Positions 35,393-44,031 of a stretch of 64,000 nucleotides of DNA are shown here, piece after piece. Every line of letters begins with the position of its first letter. Within the stretch, counting starts at the first letter, position 1. Under the pieces are notes generated by a model. The model worked only from the letters and a program-made list of their open reading frames with translations, searched no databases and was not told where the DNA came from. Both the position numbers and the translations under genes were made by a program. Source of the DNA: Bog-159 sp963738345. GTDB taxonomy: Bacteria; Acidobacteriota; Terriglobia; Bryobacterales; Bryobacteraceae. The stretch spans positions 372,001 through 436,000 of the forward strand of contig CAVTWI010000002.1 of the NCBI GenBank assembly GCA_963738345.1, written 5' to 3'.

Positions 35393-38191
35393 TCACTCGA
35401 CCGCGATTGTGACACCGGCGGGGCTCTGGTACAACCCCACCGATAACAGCAGTGGTAAATCGCCCGAAGGAATAAATCCGGCAGGCACCTGCGCGTCGAT
35501 TTGCATGAGGCCTACAAACCCGGGAGCCTCCCCTGCGAATAACAGATCCGCCTGGACACCACCCACAGTCACCGTCACCGGCAATAACGGTTTTGGGAAA
35601 GGAGCGGCCGCCGCCACTCCGGTAACGCCCGCAGCCGACGTCTGGCCCTCTCCGGTCGCATATAAGGTGACGATCGATCCTCGCGGCGCGGGATTCTGGT
35701 CCGAGTTAATCGTGCCATCCTGATTGACGATCACGGCATTCCCGGCCCCGTAATTCAAAGTGAACAGCGCCGGATTCGCATCCTGCAAAGGTACCTGAGT
35801 CAACGCCACCGTGGCCCCTTGATAGATCACTTGCAATTGCGCCGAGGCGAGTCCCGCCATTTCATAAGGAACCTGCGCATTAATCTGGCTGGCCTGCACA
35901 TAGAAGAGAGGCGCCGGCGTATCGTTGAACAACACCTGCACGGTCCCCAGGGTGGTCGAGAGCATCCCATTCAGGTCGAACGATCCGCTGGCCGCAGTGG
36001 CCGGCCCCATGGCCCCGCCGGGAGCGGCGAACAGCGAAAAGATCTCGCCTGGCGCCAATGGTCCCGGTTGCAGGCTGGCGGCACTGGTGGCAGTTACAGT
36101 GACCAGTTGAGGAGGTGTGACGACCGTCAGAGTCGGAACCATCATTCGAACGCGATTGTTGCCCGTGTCCGAAACCCACACATTTCCCTGGCCGTCGAGC
36201 GCCAGTCCCCCGGGATTGAAGAGCGCCATCTGTAATGCGGTGCCCGTGTCGCCGTTATAAGAGCCATCGCCGGTTCCCCCGATGGTGTTGATGTTGCCAT
36301 CAGTAGTGACCATTCGAACGCGGTTGTTCGCCGTATCGGCGATATAGAGATTGCCACTCGCATCCACTGCCACGGCCGATGGATAGTTCAGTTGTGCTGT
36401 CAATGCCGCACCACCATCGCCGCTGAAACCCTGCGTGCCTATACCCGCGACCGTTGTGATCGTTCCACCAGGCGCGAGCATTCGGATCCGGTGATTCGAG
36501 GTATCGGCGATATATAGATTTCCCAGCGCATCGACCGCCAATCCGGACGGTCCGTACAACTCGCCCAACCCTGCTCCATCGCCCGCCTGGCCCGGAGTAC
36601 CCGTCCCGGCGACAGTGTGGATGTTCCCGTCGATATCCACCCGTATTACGCGGTCGTGGTTCGTATCGGAGATATAGACGTTACCGCTTGGATCAGCAGC
36701 CACGCCCTGCGGCGAACTCAGCGGCGTCAGTGTCGCGGGATTGCCCTCGCCGCCATAGCCAGCCACCGTCCCATTGCCCGCGAATGTCGTGATGATCCCC
36801 GTGACGTCCACGCGGCGCACGCGATTGCCATTGCTGTCCGCGATGTAGAGATTGCCGGCTGTATCGAAAGCCAGACCGTTGGGACCGGCCAGACCGGCGT
36901 TGACAGCTAACAGACCATCGCCGGTGCCGGCCAATGATCCGTTGCCTGCGACGGTTGTGATCGAACCGCTGGAAGAAACCGCCCGAACCCGCCAATTCTG
37001 GGTGTCGGCTACGAATAGCGTCCCATTGTTTTGCACCAATCCGCTTGGGCCATCCAGAACGGCCATAGTGGCGCTGCCTCCGTCGCCGCTGAACCCGAAA
37101 GTACCGTCGCCCGCCACGGTGTTCAGGATGCCGGTGGCGGCGGTGACGCAACGGACTCTCCGCGTCTCCGCGATATAGAGATTTCCCGCCGAATCCAGCG
37201 CGACTTCCACGGGTACATTCAACGCGGTCTGCACTGCGAGATGGCCATCGCCTGTGTACGGATTGCTGCCTGGGGTACCGGCCACTTGTGTGAAGGAGCC
37301 TGTCGTAGTCAATAACCACACAAAGGAATTGCCGCTTTCCGGAATATACAGATTTCCGGCCGGTGTGGCCGCCAATCCGCGCAATTGGATGTAAGGCATT
37401 CCAAAATTCTGCTGCGTGCAAATCGTGGTGATGTTTCCGGTGCCGGCCGTCACTTTGCGGATGCAGACGTTGGCGCTATCCACGATATAAAGGTTGCCCG
37501 CAGCATCCAGCGCCACGCCCGCCGGATAAGCCAGTTGCGCAGCGGTAGCCGGGCCGCCGTCGCCGGCAAACCCGGCGATGCCTAATCCCGCAACCGTGCT
37601 TATCGTTCCGTCAACTGCCACACGCCGCACGCGGTGCCCGTCGAACTCGGAAATGTAAAGGTTGCCGGCCGGGTCTAGTGCCAGATTGCGCGGGCCGAGA
37701 AGCAGCGCAGCGGTCGCTTGGCCGCCGTCGGCGATACTTCCAGAGGAACCATTCCCCGCCACTGTGGTGATGTTCCCATCTGTCCCTATCGCACGAACGC
37801 GTTGATTCCCGTAGTCCGCAATATACAAAACGCCAGCGGTATTCATTGCCAAATCGTAAGGCTGATTCAATTGGGCTGCCGCGGCCGGTCCGCCGTCGCC
37901 GCCGAATCCAGGGTGCCCATTACCGGCTACCGTACTGATGGTACCTGCTGGAGTCACTTTTCTTACCCGATGATTGGCTGCATCCGCGATATAAATATTT
38001 CCTGCATGATCTACCACCATTCCTTCGGGCTGCGCGATTTGGGCGGCGGTCGCCATACCGCTGTCTCCAACGAAATCGCTGCCCGCTATGGTTGTGAGCT
38101 GATAAGTTGGGGGCGACGCCGCCAGAGAGGGCAGGGCGGCGAGACCGATCCACGCCCAGCCCAGAGCTATACCCCGAAGGAGCAAATGCAT
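35393..38191 (-). CDS. Secreted NHL-repeat beta-propeller protein with C-terminal TIGR03437 domain
   Basis: 932 residues. A signal peptide (GWAWIGLAALPSLAAS) is followed by about 13 NHL units of roughly 50-57 residues, each with the pattern ANHRVRKV / ITTVAGNG / GFSGDGGPA / LxxPxGxAxDxxGNxYIAD. These would fold into two propellers. Residues from about 700 form a TIGR03437 domain (LAPGEIFSLFAAPGG ... PAPLFYVQASQINAQVPYE ... GFVGLMQIDAQVP). The start has AAAGGA upstream. Such proteins are numerous in Solibacter-like genomes and are probably surface or extracellular binding proteins. Stands alone; divergent from the response-regulator gene. Confidence 0.9.
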   Translation of the reverse strand: MHLLLRGIALGWAWIGLAALPSLAASPPTYQLTTIAGSDFVGDSGMATAAQIAQPEGMVVDHAGNIYIADAANHRVRKVTPAGTISTVAGNGHPGFGGDGGPAAAAQLNQPYDLAMNTAGVLYIADYGNQRVRAIGTDGNITTVAGNGSSGSIADGGQATAALLLGPRNLALDPAGNLYISEFDGHRVRRVAVDGTISTVAGLGIAGFAGDGGPATAAQLAYPAGVALDAAGNLYIVDSANVCIRKVTAGTGNITTICTQQNFGMPYIQLRGLAATPAGNLYIPESGNSFVWLLTTTGSFTQVAGTPGSNPYTGDGHLAVQTALNVPVEVALDSAGNLYIAETRRVRCVTAATGILNTVAGDGTFGFSGDGGSATMAVLDGPSGLVQNNGTLFVADTQNWRVRAVSSSGSITTVAGNGSLAGTGDGLLAVNAGLAGPNGLAFDTAGNLYIADSNGNRVRRVDVTGIITTFAGNGTVAGYGGEGNPATLTPLSSPQGVAADPSGNVYISDTNHDRVIRVDIDGNIHTVAGTGTPGQAGDGAGLGELYGPSGLAVDALGNLYIADTSNHRIRMLAPGGTITTVAGIGTQGFSGDGGAALTAQLNYPSAVAVDASGNLYIADTANNRVRMVTTDGNINTIGGTGDGSYNGDTGTALQMALFNPGGLALDGQGNVWVSDTGNNRVRMMVPTLTVVTPPQLVTVTATSAASLQPGPLAPGEIFSLFAAPGGAMGPATAASGSFDLNGMLSTTLGTVQVLFNDTPAPLFYVQASQINAQVPYEMAGLASAQLQVIYQGATVALTQVPLQDANPALFTLNYGAGNAVIVNQDGTINSDQNPAPRGSIVTLYATGEGQTSAAGVTGVAAAAPFPKPLLPVTVTVGGVQADLLFAGEAPGFVGLMQIDAQVPAGFIPSGDLPLLLSVGLYQSPAGVTIAVE

Positions 38192-38351
38192 ATTCCTTTA
38201 AGGGGTGTGCTCGAGACCCGGTTTTTCTCAAAGGGCTGACGATTCTATGGATTTGGCTGTAGGCGTGCGATGGTACGGAACAGAACAAGCTGGACGCAAG
38301 TGGAGAAAAAAGCTACACATGCGATATTCTCCTTTAGGATGAGTGTTTTAG

Positions 38352-39122
38352 ATGGTATTAAGACCAGATTCAACCCGCGTATTCCATATCTTGGTTGTGG
38401 ATGATGATCCAGTTGGAGCGCAGTTACTTCAGGAGCTGATGAAGAATCTGCAGCGAAGGTACGAATTACGCTTCGCACGCGACGGCGTCGAGGCCTTGGA
38501 ACTTCTGCATCGCCGTGGAGGCTACGCCGACGAACCCCGTCCCAACCTGATTTTGCTCGATATCAACATGCCGCGGCTTGGCGGACTCGAGACCTTATCG
38601 GCAATCAAGAATCACCCGGAGCTTCGCATGATCCCCGTAATCATGCTTTCCACGTCCGCTTCCCCGGAAGACGTGAGACTCAGCTATCTGGCGCACGCCA
38701 ACGGTTATGTGCAGAAGCCAACCGATCTGGAACGTTCCGAGAAGTTGATTCAAGCAGTAGAAGCGTTTTGGGTTGAATTCGCCGTGCAGCCCCGGACGTC
38801 GAGTCATCACACTGGCCCATCGGTTGCAACTCTTCGTGCGGAGGCGAGAAGCCGCGCTATGGCAATCGACAATTCGCCCAAAGACCGCGCAGCACAGTCT
38901 CAAAGGGCCGGATGTGACGAACATCGCCGGCTACTGGATGAGTTTAGTGTCGCTGTGCGCGAACTGATCGAACTGCACGAACAGCAGTTTAGGGCGATTG
39001 TTGACGGCGATACCGAATGTAACCGGTTCGACCTTTTGATCCACATGGCTAATGAGAAAAAACAAACTGCAAAATATGCCTGTCTACGCCACGTGGAAGC
39101 GCACGGCTGCTCGATAGAATGA
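38352..39122 (+). CDS. Rcp1-type response regulator with C-terminal helical extension
   Basis: 256 residues. Residues 10-145 are a receiver domain: acidic pocket VVDDDP, D70 in LLDINMP, T/S in MLSTSASPED and K in VQKPTD. The insert HRRGGYADEPRPNLIL is typical of Rcp1/phytochrome-linked regulators. No DNA-binding domain follows; instead residues 190-256 are charged and helical (LLDEFSVAVRELIELHEQQFRAI) and end with a Cys pair (YACLRHVEAHGCSIE). The 65-residue gene after it overlaps by four bases. Probably a phosphorelay or protein-interaction output. Confidence 0.88.
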   Translation: MVLRPDSTRVFHILVVDDDPVGAQLLQELMKNLQRRYELRFARDGVEALELLHRRGGYADEPRPNLILLDINMPRLGGLETLSAIKNHPELRMIPVIMLSTSASPEDVRLSYLAHANGYVQKPTDLERSEKLIQAVEAFWVEFAVQPRTSSHHTGPSVATLRAEARSRAMAIDNSPKDRAAQSQRAGCDEHRRLLDEFSVAVRELIELHEQQFRAIVDGDTECNRFDLLIHMANEKKQTAKYACLRHVEAHGCSIE

Positions 39123-39316
39123 TGGCTTTGACTACACTTGAGCGGGAAGTAATTACCGATAGCATGTTGAAGATCCAGTCCGTCCAGGCATCCCTGGACC
39201 AGATCGAGGGGAATAAGGTAATCAACCTCGATGAAATCAATAACTGTTTGAAAAGCGCCTGCAAAAGTTTCCGCAACGCACTGCGTGATGCGTCCAGAAA
39301 GCCCATCAAACTCTAG
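39119..39316 (+). CDS. Small helical protein, partner of the response regulator
   Basis: 65 residues. The start ATG overlaps the regulator's stop (ATGA), and no other frame fits. Predicted all-helical with a leucine/isoleucine pattern (EREVITDSMLKIQSVQASLDQIEG, NLDEINNCLKSACKSFRNAL), pI near neutral. I find no known family. The tight coupling suggests it binds the regulator's C-terminal helical part. Confidence 0.7.
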   Translation: MMALTTLEREVITDSMLKIQSVQASLDQIEGNKVINLDEINNCLKSACKSFRNALRDASRKPIKL

Positions 39317-39348
39317 CAACAACCGGTCCCCTCAGTCGTCATAGGTTC

Positions 39349-41781
39349 ATGCCAAGTTTTCGGCAAGACCTGACGTATGCCTTCCGGCGATTCTCAAAGT
39401 CGCCGGGGTTCACCGCTGCAGCCGTAATCTCTGTCGGCTTAGGGATCGCCGCCAATTCGACGATCTTTTCCATGGTGAGGCGCTTTGTTTTGAGTTCGGC
39501 TCCGGTCGGTCATCCATCGACCTTGATGGCCGTTCATACTACCCATCAAGGCGAGTGTTGCAACGCCTTTTCCTGGCCGCTTTTTGCCGATCTACGGAGC
39601 GAAACGAAAGCGTTTTCAGGGGTGGCCGGCTATTACGAGTTGTTGCCCGCTTCTATTGGTGGGCGCGGCGAACCGGAGCGCGTTTGGGGCCAAGCCACTA
39701 CGGCGAACTTCTTCGATGTGGCACAACTCGGAATGACCGCGGGCCGCGGTTTTGTGAGCGGTGAGGAGCGCGCCGCGGTGATTGTCATCAGCCATGGTCT
39801 GTGGCAGCGCCGGTTCAACTCCGATCGTTCTATGATTGGGAAGGCGGTCACCTTGTCGGGCCGGCCTTTCACGTTAGTGGGGGTGGCGCCACCGGGCTTC
39901 CGCGGCCTGGACCTCATCCTAGACTGCCAGTTTTGGGTGCCGCTTTCCAATCTCGATCAGTTGGTGCCCAATACCAGCAATTACCAGTCGCGCGACTATC
40001 ATTGGATCACCGTCGCCGGTCGTTTGGCGCCCGGCGTTAGCGAGTCGCAAGCCGCCGCGGAGCTTGCCGTCATTGCTCGCCATCAAGGCCGGACGTACCC
40101 GGTGACCGAAAAAGATGGCGGCTTCCGGTTTGAACAGGCCGGTAGTTTGCCACCCCGCGATCGCGGCGCCGTCATTATGTTCCTTACCGCGCTGACGGTC
40201 GTAGTGTTGTTGGTGTTGGCGATCGCCTGCGCAAACGTCGCTAATCTTCTGCTAGCCCAAGCGTCCAGCCGGCAGCGTGAAATGGCCGTACGCCTGGCCG
40301 TAGGCGCCACCCCGGGACACCTGATGCGCCAAATGCTGACCGAGAGCCTGGTGCTCGCGCTCGGCGGTGGACTGCTCGGCGTCTTGCTTTCCCTATGGGC
40401 CACCCAGGCTCTCTCCGCCTTCCGATTTCCTGCTCCAGTGCCCTTGGATCTTAACGTCCTGGTCGATTGGCGCGTCTTGCTTTATACCCTCGCACTCAGC
40501 GTGGGATCCGGAATTGTGTTTGGCACTGTCCCGGCATGGGCGGCCGCGCGGCCAATGCTGGCGAACGCGCTGAAGGGCGAAGATGTTCTGGCGCGTCCTG
40601 GACGCCGCTGGACTTTGCGCAACGTGCTGGTGGTTTCCCAGATCGCCATGTCGCTAGTGCTGCTCTGTGCTACTGGTCTCTTTCTGCGAAGCCTCAGCAG
40701 CGCGTCCGCCATGGACATCGGGTTTCGATCGCGCGGCATTCTGACTATGTCCGTCGATCCGCGTGTGCACGGGTATACCGCCCTGCGCACCGAGCAGTTT
40801 CTTGCCGAACTGCGCCGCCGCGTTTCCGCCATGCCGGGGGTGGTGTCGGCCGCCTGTACCGACACCGTGCTCTTATCCATGGGCGGCCGGCGCGATGGTT
40901 TCTCCGTCGAGGGCAGGATCGGCACGGGCACGGAACCCCCGAGCGTGGAACTCTATATGGTCAGCCCGGGCTACTTCGAAACTATGGGGATTCCGCGCGT
41001 TGCCGGGCGCGATTTCGCGGGTGAGACCCCGGAAGGTCCGAAGGTCGCGGTAGTCGACCAGGCTTTCGTCGATCGGCTCTTCAAAAACGAAAATCCTATC
41101 GGGCAACGCGTCAGCGGGGGCGGCGCGAGTTACCAGATCATCGGAGTGGTGAAGAATATTAAGTCCCGGACGCTGGGCGAAGATGTGCAGCCGGTCCTGT
41201 TTCGCGCGCTCGATCAAAGCATCGGCGGCGATCCTTCACTGTCGGGGTATTCGGTCCTGGTGCGTTCGGCCGGCAATCCAGCGGCGCTGGCTGCGGCGGT
41301 GCGCCAGCAGATCCATTCCCTCGATCCCGATCTGGCTATCTTCCATTCCCAAACCATGGAAGAGCACCTCCGCGACGCGCTATTTCTGCCACGTCTGGCA
41401 GGTTCCCTGTTCGGCATATTTGGCGTGACCGGGCTGCTATTGGCGGCGGTGGGGCTTTACGGCGTCATGAGCCATTCTGTGAGCCGCCGGACGCGCGAAA
41501 TCGGAATTCGGCTGGCCTTGGGGGCGCAGACCGGCGAAGTAAGTCGCTTGGTGGTCCGGCAGGGCATGACCCTTGCAATCGTTGCCATAGCGTTGGGACT
41601 CGCCGCCGCGTGGGCTGTGGCGCGATTTTCGGCGAGTTTCCTTTACGGCGTGAAGCCGCACGATACCGCCACTTTCACTGTAGTGCCGTTGTTTCTTGCG
41701 GCCATCGCATTCCTCGCCTGCTGGCTACCCTCCCGCCGCGCGACACGAGTTGACCCGCTTACGGCCTTGCGCCACGAGTAA
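39349..41781 (+). CDS. ADOP-type ABC transporter permease (MacB/FtsX superfamily)
   Basis: 810 residues. Starts with the acidobacterial N-terminus MPSFRQDLTYAFRRFSKSPGFTAAAVISVGLGIAANSTIFSMV. A MacB periplasmic core domain (about 50-240), an FtsX domain with three TM helices (ALTVVVLLVLAIACANVANLLLA), then a second MacB core and a second FtsX domain ending in SRRATRVDPLTALRHE. The doubled layout is the 'acidobacterial duplicated orphan permease' type, which has no ATPase gene beside it; none is seen here. Transport or mechanotransmission role unknown. Confidence 0.93.
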   Translation: MPSFRQDLTYAFRRFSKSPGFTAAAVISVGLGIAANSTIFSMVRRFVLSSAPVGHPSTLMAVHTTHQGECCNAFSWPLFADLRSETKAFSGVAGYYELLPASIGGRGEPERVWGQATTANFFDVAQLGMTAGRGFVSGEERAAVIVISHGLWQRRFNSDRSMIGKAVTLSGRPFTLVGVAPPGFRGLDLILDCQFWVPLSNLDQLVPNTSNYQSRDYHWITVAGRLAPGVSESQAAAELAVIARHQGRTYPVTEKDGGFRFEQAGSLPPRDRGAVIMFLTALTVVVLLVLAIACANVANLLLAQASSRQREMAVRLAVGATPGHLMRQMLTESLVLALGGGLLGVLLSLWATQALSAFRFPAPVPLDLNVLVDWRVLLYTLALSVGSGIVFGTVPAWAAARPMLANALKGEDVLARPGRRWTLRNVLVVSQIAMSLVLLCATGLFLRSLSSASAMDIGFRSRGILTMSVDPRVHGYTALRTEQFLAELRRRVSAMPGVVSAACTDTVLLSMGGRRDGFSVEGRIGTGTEPPSVELYMVSPGYFETMGIPRVAGRDFAGETPEGPKVAVVDQAFVDRLFKNENPIGQRVSGGGASYQIIGVVKNIKSRTLGEDVQPVLFRALDQSIGGDPSLSGYSVLVRSAGNPAALAAAVRQQIHSLDPDLAIFHSQTMEEHLRDALFLPRLAGSLFGIFGVTGLLLAAVGLYGVMSHSVSRRTREIGIRLALGAQTGEVSRLVVRQGMTLAIVAIALGLAAAWAVARFSASFLYGVKPHDTATFTVVPLFLAAIAFLACWLPSRRATRVDPLTALRHE

Positions 41782-41855
41782 TCCCTGATTGCGGAGGATG
41801 GACTGGCCCGCGCCTACGCAAAACGGAATCGCAGCGTTGAGTTGTCCAATGTTTA

Positions 41856-41871
41856 CATCACTTTAGTGATG
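41856..41871. other. Short palindrome after the ADOP gene
   Basis: CATCACT-TT-AGTGATG, a perfect 7-bp inverted repeat with a 2-base centre in the 170-base stretch between the permease stop and a terminator. Could be an operator. Confidence 0.35.
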
Positions 41872-41952
41872 GCATCCGGCATGCACCACCGCTATTGGGG
41901 TAGTAAGAGGTTTTAAAGCTTTGGTGCGTTGCCTCCTTCTTTGGCTAGCACT

Positions 41953-41992
41953 CCCCGCCGCAATTCCACTGGATCGCGGCGGGGATTTTTTT
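41953..41992 (+). terminator. Rho-independent terminator
   Basis: CCCCGCCGC pairs perfectly with GCGGCGGGG (9 bp), 14-base loop, then seven T. It ends transcription from the ADOP permease gene or from an unseen small transcript before it. Confidence 0.9.
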
Positions 41993-42024
41993 GAATCTCT
42001 GCTAAACTAAAACTCTCGCCGGCA

Positions 42025-43041
42025 ATGCCCACACTCTATTCTCGCTGGATGTCCGATTGGGAGTATAAACTCGCCACCCGCGATAGCAATCGCGTCGTCC
42101 GGGAATTCGATTGGGGTTTGGACTGGCTGGGCATGCCGCCCGCCAACGGCAACTCCAGCCAGGCGATGAGCGATTTTGTGCGGGGTGTGCTGGCCGATTC
42201 CGACCGCTTCTTCGCGTGCAAAACCCCGACCGATTTCCGGCTGAAAGACGGCGAACTTACGTTCACTAGCCCCATCCCGACGCCTTATCCGGAAAATAAC
42301 TTGGTCCGCGCTGCCTTCTTCCCCGCACGCAAGGACACCGGCCGGGCCGTCCTGGTTCTTCCCCAATGGAATGCCGACGAGCAGGGCCACCTGGGCCTCT
42401 GCAAACTGCTGAATCGTTTTGGCATCACGGCCTTGCGTATGAACCTGGCCTACCATGCCCAACGCAAGCCGGCCGAGATCGAGCGCGCCGATTATCATGT
42501 TTCGAGCAACCTGGGCCGCACCATTCACGCTTCCCGGCAATCGGTGGTCGATTCCCGCGCCTGCCTGGATTGGCTCCAGCAGCAGGGCTACCAGCGCCTG
42601 GGCATCCTGGGAACGAGTTTGGGTTCCTGTGTGGCATTCATGGCTGCCGCGCACGATGACCGGATTCGGGCCGGCGTTTTCAATCACGTCTCCATGTATT
42701 TTTCCGACGTGATCTGGACCGGCATATCCACCGAACACATTCGAAAGGGATTGGTAGGCGCCGTCACGCAGGACCAACTTCGTGAATACTGGTCCGTCAT
42801 CAGCCCCGCATCCTACCTGGAACGGCTCAGCCACCGCGATCTAAAGAGTTTGTTGATCTGGGCCCGGCACGATTCCACATTTCTGCCGGTATATTCCCGG
42901 CAGGTGCTCGAATACTTCCGTAGCCGGCAACTTCCCCACGAAGTTTTCACCCTCCCCTGTGGGCACTACACCACCGGTCAGTTCCCCTTTAACTTGTTGG
43001 ATGGTTTAGTGATGTGCCGCTACCTAAACCGCAACTTATAG
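42025..43041 (+). CDS. Alpha/beta hydrolase family protein
   Basis: 338 residues, no signal peptide. The core is an alpha/beta hydrolase: VLVLPQWNADEQGHLGLCKLLNRFG at the oxyanion strand, nucleophile elbow GILGTSLGSCVAF, acid region SLLIWARHDSTF and catalytic His in LPCGHYTTG. It resembles the poorly studied AB_hydrolase (DUF2048-like) proteins of soil bacteria. Cytoplasmic; substrate unknown. It stands alone, between the terminator at 41953 and the small RNA unit upstream of rpmE. Confidence 0.85.
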   Translation: MPTLYSRWMSDWEYKLATRDSNRVVREFDWGLDWLGMPPANGNSSQAMSDFVRGVLADSDRFFACKTPTDFRLKDGELTFTSPIPTPYPENNLVRAAFFPARKDTGRAVLVLPQWNADEQGHLGLCKLLNRFGITALRMNLAYHAQRKPAEIERADYHVSSNLGRTIHASRQSVVDSRACLDWLQQQGYQRLGILGTSLGSCVAFMAAAHDDRIRAGVFNHVSMYFSDVIWTGISTEHIRKGLVGAVTQDQLREYWSVISPASYLERLSHRDLKSLLIWARHDSTFLPVYSRQVLEYFRSRQLPHEVFTLPCGHYTTGQFPFNLLDGLVMCRYLNRNL

Positions 43042-43090
43042 GGGGTGAGGTGCATCACCAGCCCACAAATTGCGTGCCGTAAGAAAACAT

Positions 43091-43120
43091 TTGACAAAAA
43101 TCGGCACTCGATTGTAGGAT
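43091..43120 (+). promoter_or_regulatory. Strong sigma70 promoter of the small transcript before rpmE
   Basis: A perfect TTGACA (43091-43096), an 18-bp spacer and TAGGAT (43115-43120). Transcription would start near 43127. Confidence 0.7.
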
Positions 43121-43155
43121 AAAAGCATCACTGAAGAAGGAGGTGGTCCAGAATA

Positions 43156-43194
43156 ATGAATGATAGTAGACCGCGCGAGGTGGCCGACTGTTGA
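43156..43194 (+). CDS. Possible 12-codon leader ORF
   Basis: MNDSRPREVADC-stop, 12 bases after AGGAGG; its stop lies inside the CGACT/AGTCG hairpin. An ATG four bases later opens a 17-codon frame instead (MIVDRARWPTVESTVLT). Either might be a leader peptide; only the very strong ribosome site argues for translation. Confidence 0.3.
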   Translation: MNDSRPREVADC

Positions 43195-43301
43195 GTCGAC
43201 CGTTCTAACGTAGAAGGCTTCGTCCAGTGACGTAGCTAAGTTCCTGTGGACCGGCTGCCTCTCGCGTATGCCAAGCCTCAGGTTTAATTGTAGGCTACCT
43301 G

Positions 43302-43343
43302 CCCCCGCGGATGCGCTTCAGTTTTGCGCATCCTCGGGGGTTT
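43302..43343 (+). terminator. Terminator/attenuator hairpin before rpmE
   Basis: CCCCCGCGGATGCGC pairs with GCGCATCCTCGGGGG (14 of 15 bp), 9-base loop, followed by a modest T-rich stretch (TTTCACGTTTCTT). Confidence 0.7.
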
Positions 43344-43353
43344 CACGTTTCTT

Positions 43354-43361
43354 GCTATACT
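43354..43361 (+). promoter_or_regulatory. Extended -10 promoter for rpmE
   Basis: TGCTATACT carries the TGn extension and a good TATACT hexamer (43356-43361), 26 bases before the ATG; no clear -35, as usual for extended -10 promoters. Confidence 0.5.
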
Positions 43362-43386
43362 GGAAATCTCGAAAGGATCCCGTAAC

Positions 43387-43629
43387 ATGAAGGCCGGTAT
43401 TCATCCCGCATACAACGAGCTCAACGTCATTTGTGCGTGTGGGCATACGTTCAAGACCCGTTCCACACACAAGGGCGACATCCGCGTTGAAATCTGCTCC
43501 CACTGCCATCCGTTCTATACGGGTAAGCAAAAGTTGATGGATACGGCGGGGCGCATTGAGCGGTTCGAGAAGAAGTACAAGGAAAGCCGCAGCGCTAAGA
43601 AAGCCGCGCAGCCTCAAGCGGGAGCCTAG
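43387..43629 (+). CDS. rpmE: 50S ribosomal protein L31 (zinc-type)
   Basis: 80 residues from the ATG at 43387, with AAAGGAT upstream. The L31 signature MKAGIHPAYNELNVICACGHTFKTRST is followed by a second Cys pair (ICSHCHPFYTGKQKLMDTAGRIERF), so this is the C+ form that binds zinc at bridge B1b of the 70S ribosome. The C-terminal tail (KKAAQPQAGA) is longer than in E. coli. Its stop faces the stop of the Spy-like gene, 3 bp away. Confidence 0.97.
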   Translation: MKAGIHPAYNELNVICACGHTFKTRSTHKGDIRVEICSHCHPFYTGKQKLMDTAGRIERFEKKYKESRSAKKAAQPQAGA

Positions 43630-43632
43630 GTT

Positions 43633-44013
43633 TCAGTTTTTCTTAGCTTCGAGCGCGCGGCGCTTTTCGCGCTCGTCCCGCATCTTTGCATATTCAGATT
43701 TCTGGGAGTCGTTCAACATAGCGATAACCTTCTGAACATGCTCATTTTCAATGGATTTGCGCATCTCGCGCATCTGCTGGCCGGTTGTATCCATGATCTG
43801 ATTCAGTTGCACCATTTGGGGATCGGTCAGATGCAAGCGGCCACGCATTTCTTGTAGATATTCCTGTCGTACTTGGGCCCGGCTCTTCGAAGCCGCAAGC
43901 GCGGGCGTCGATTTCGTCATGTACAACCGGTTAGCGAAACCGCCCACCACCGCACCGCTTACGAAGACTACCAGCAGATAAGCGAGCGTGGCAAGATTAG
44001 ATCGACGCATCAA
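43633..44013 (-). CDS. Membrane-anchored Spy/CnrX-like periplasmic protein
   Basis: 126 residues. One N-terminal TM helix (LATLAYLLVVFVSGAVVGGFA), then a helical periplasmic domain with the heavy-metal-sensor-like pattern LHLTDPQMVQLNQIMDTTGQQMREMRKSIENEHVQKVIAMLNDSQKSEYAKM. This resembles Spy/CpxP/CnrX four-helix proteins. It follows a sigma factor and an anti-sigma-like gene in the same direction (18-bp gap), so it probably senses envelope stress or metals for them. Confidence 0.85.
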   Translation of the reverse strand: MMRRSNLATLAYLLVVFVSGAVVGGFANRLYMTKSTPALAASKSRAQVRQEYLQEMRGRLHLTDPQMVQLNQIMDTTGQQMREMRKSIENEHVQKVIAMLNDSQKSEYAKMRDEREKRRALEAKKN

Positions 44014-44031
44014 TCGGCTCCTTACAACTCA

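Larger units (their letters stand above)
43127..43345 (+). ncRNA. Candidate structured small RNA / leader upstream of rpmE
   Basis: A transcript of about 215 nt from the TTGACA promoter to a strong hairpin. It begins with a near-perfect anti-anti-Shine-Dalgarno AAGGAGGTGG and has a CGACT-GTTG-AGTCG hairpin (43185-43198). An interleaved pair of 5-bp helices follows: AGCCT/AGGCT (43274-43278, 43292-43296) and CAGGT/ACCTG (43279-43283, 43297-43301), the geometry of an H-type pseudoknot. It ends in a 15-bp hairpin. No long ORF is present. rpmE has its own -10 downstream, so this looks like an independent RNA or an attenuated leader. I cannot match it to a known Rfam class from memory. Confidence 0.5.

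Noticed and set aside
43127..43345. tRNA or tmRNA before rpmE
   Set aside because: No cloverleaf, no CCA-type acceptor, no TΨC-like GGTTCGAATCC segment.
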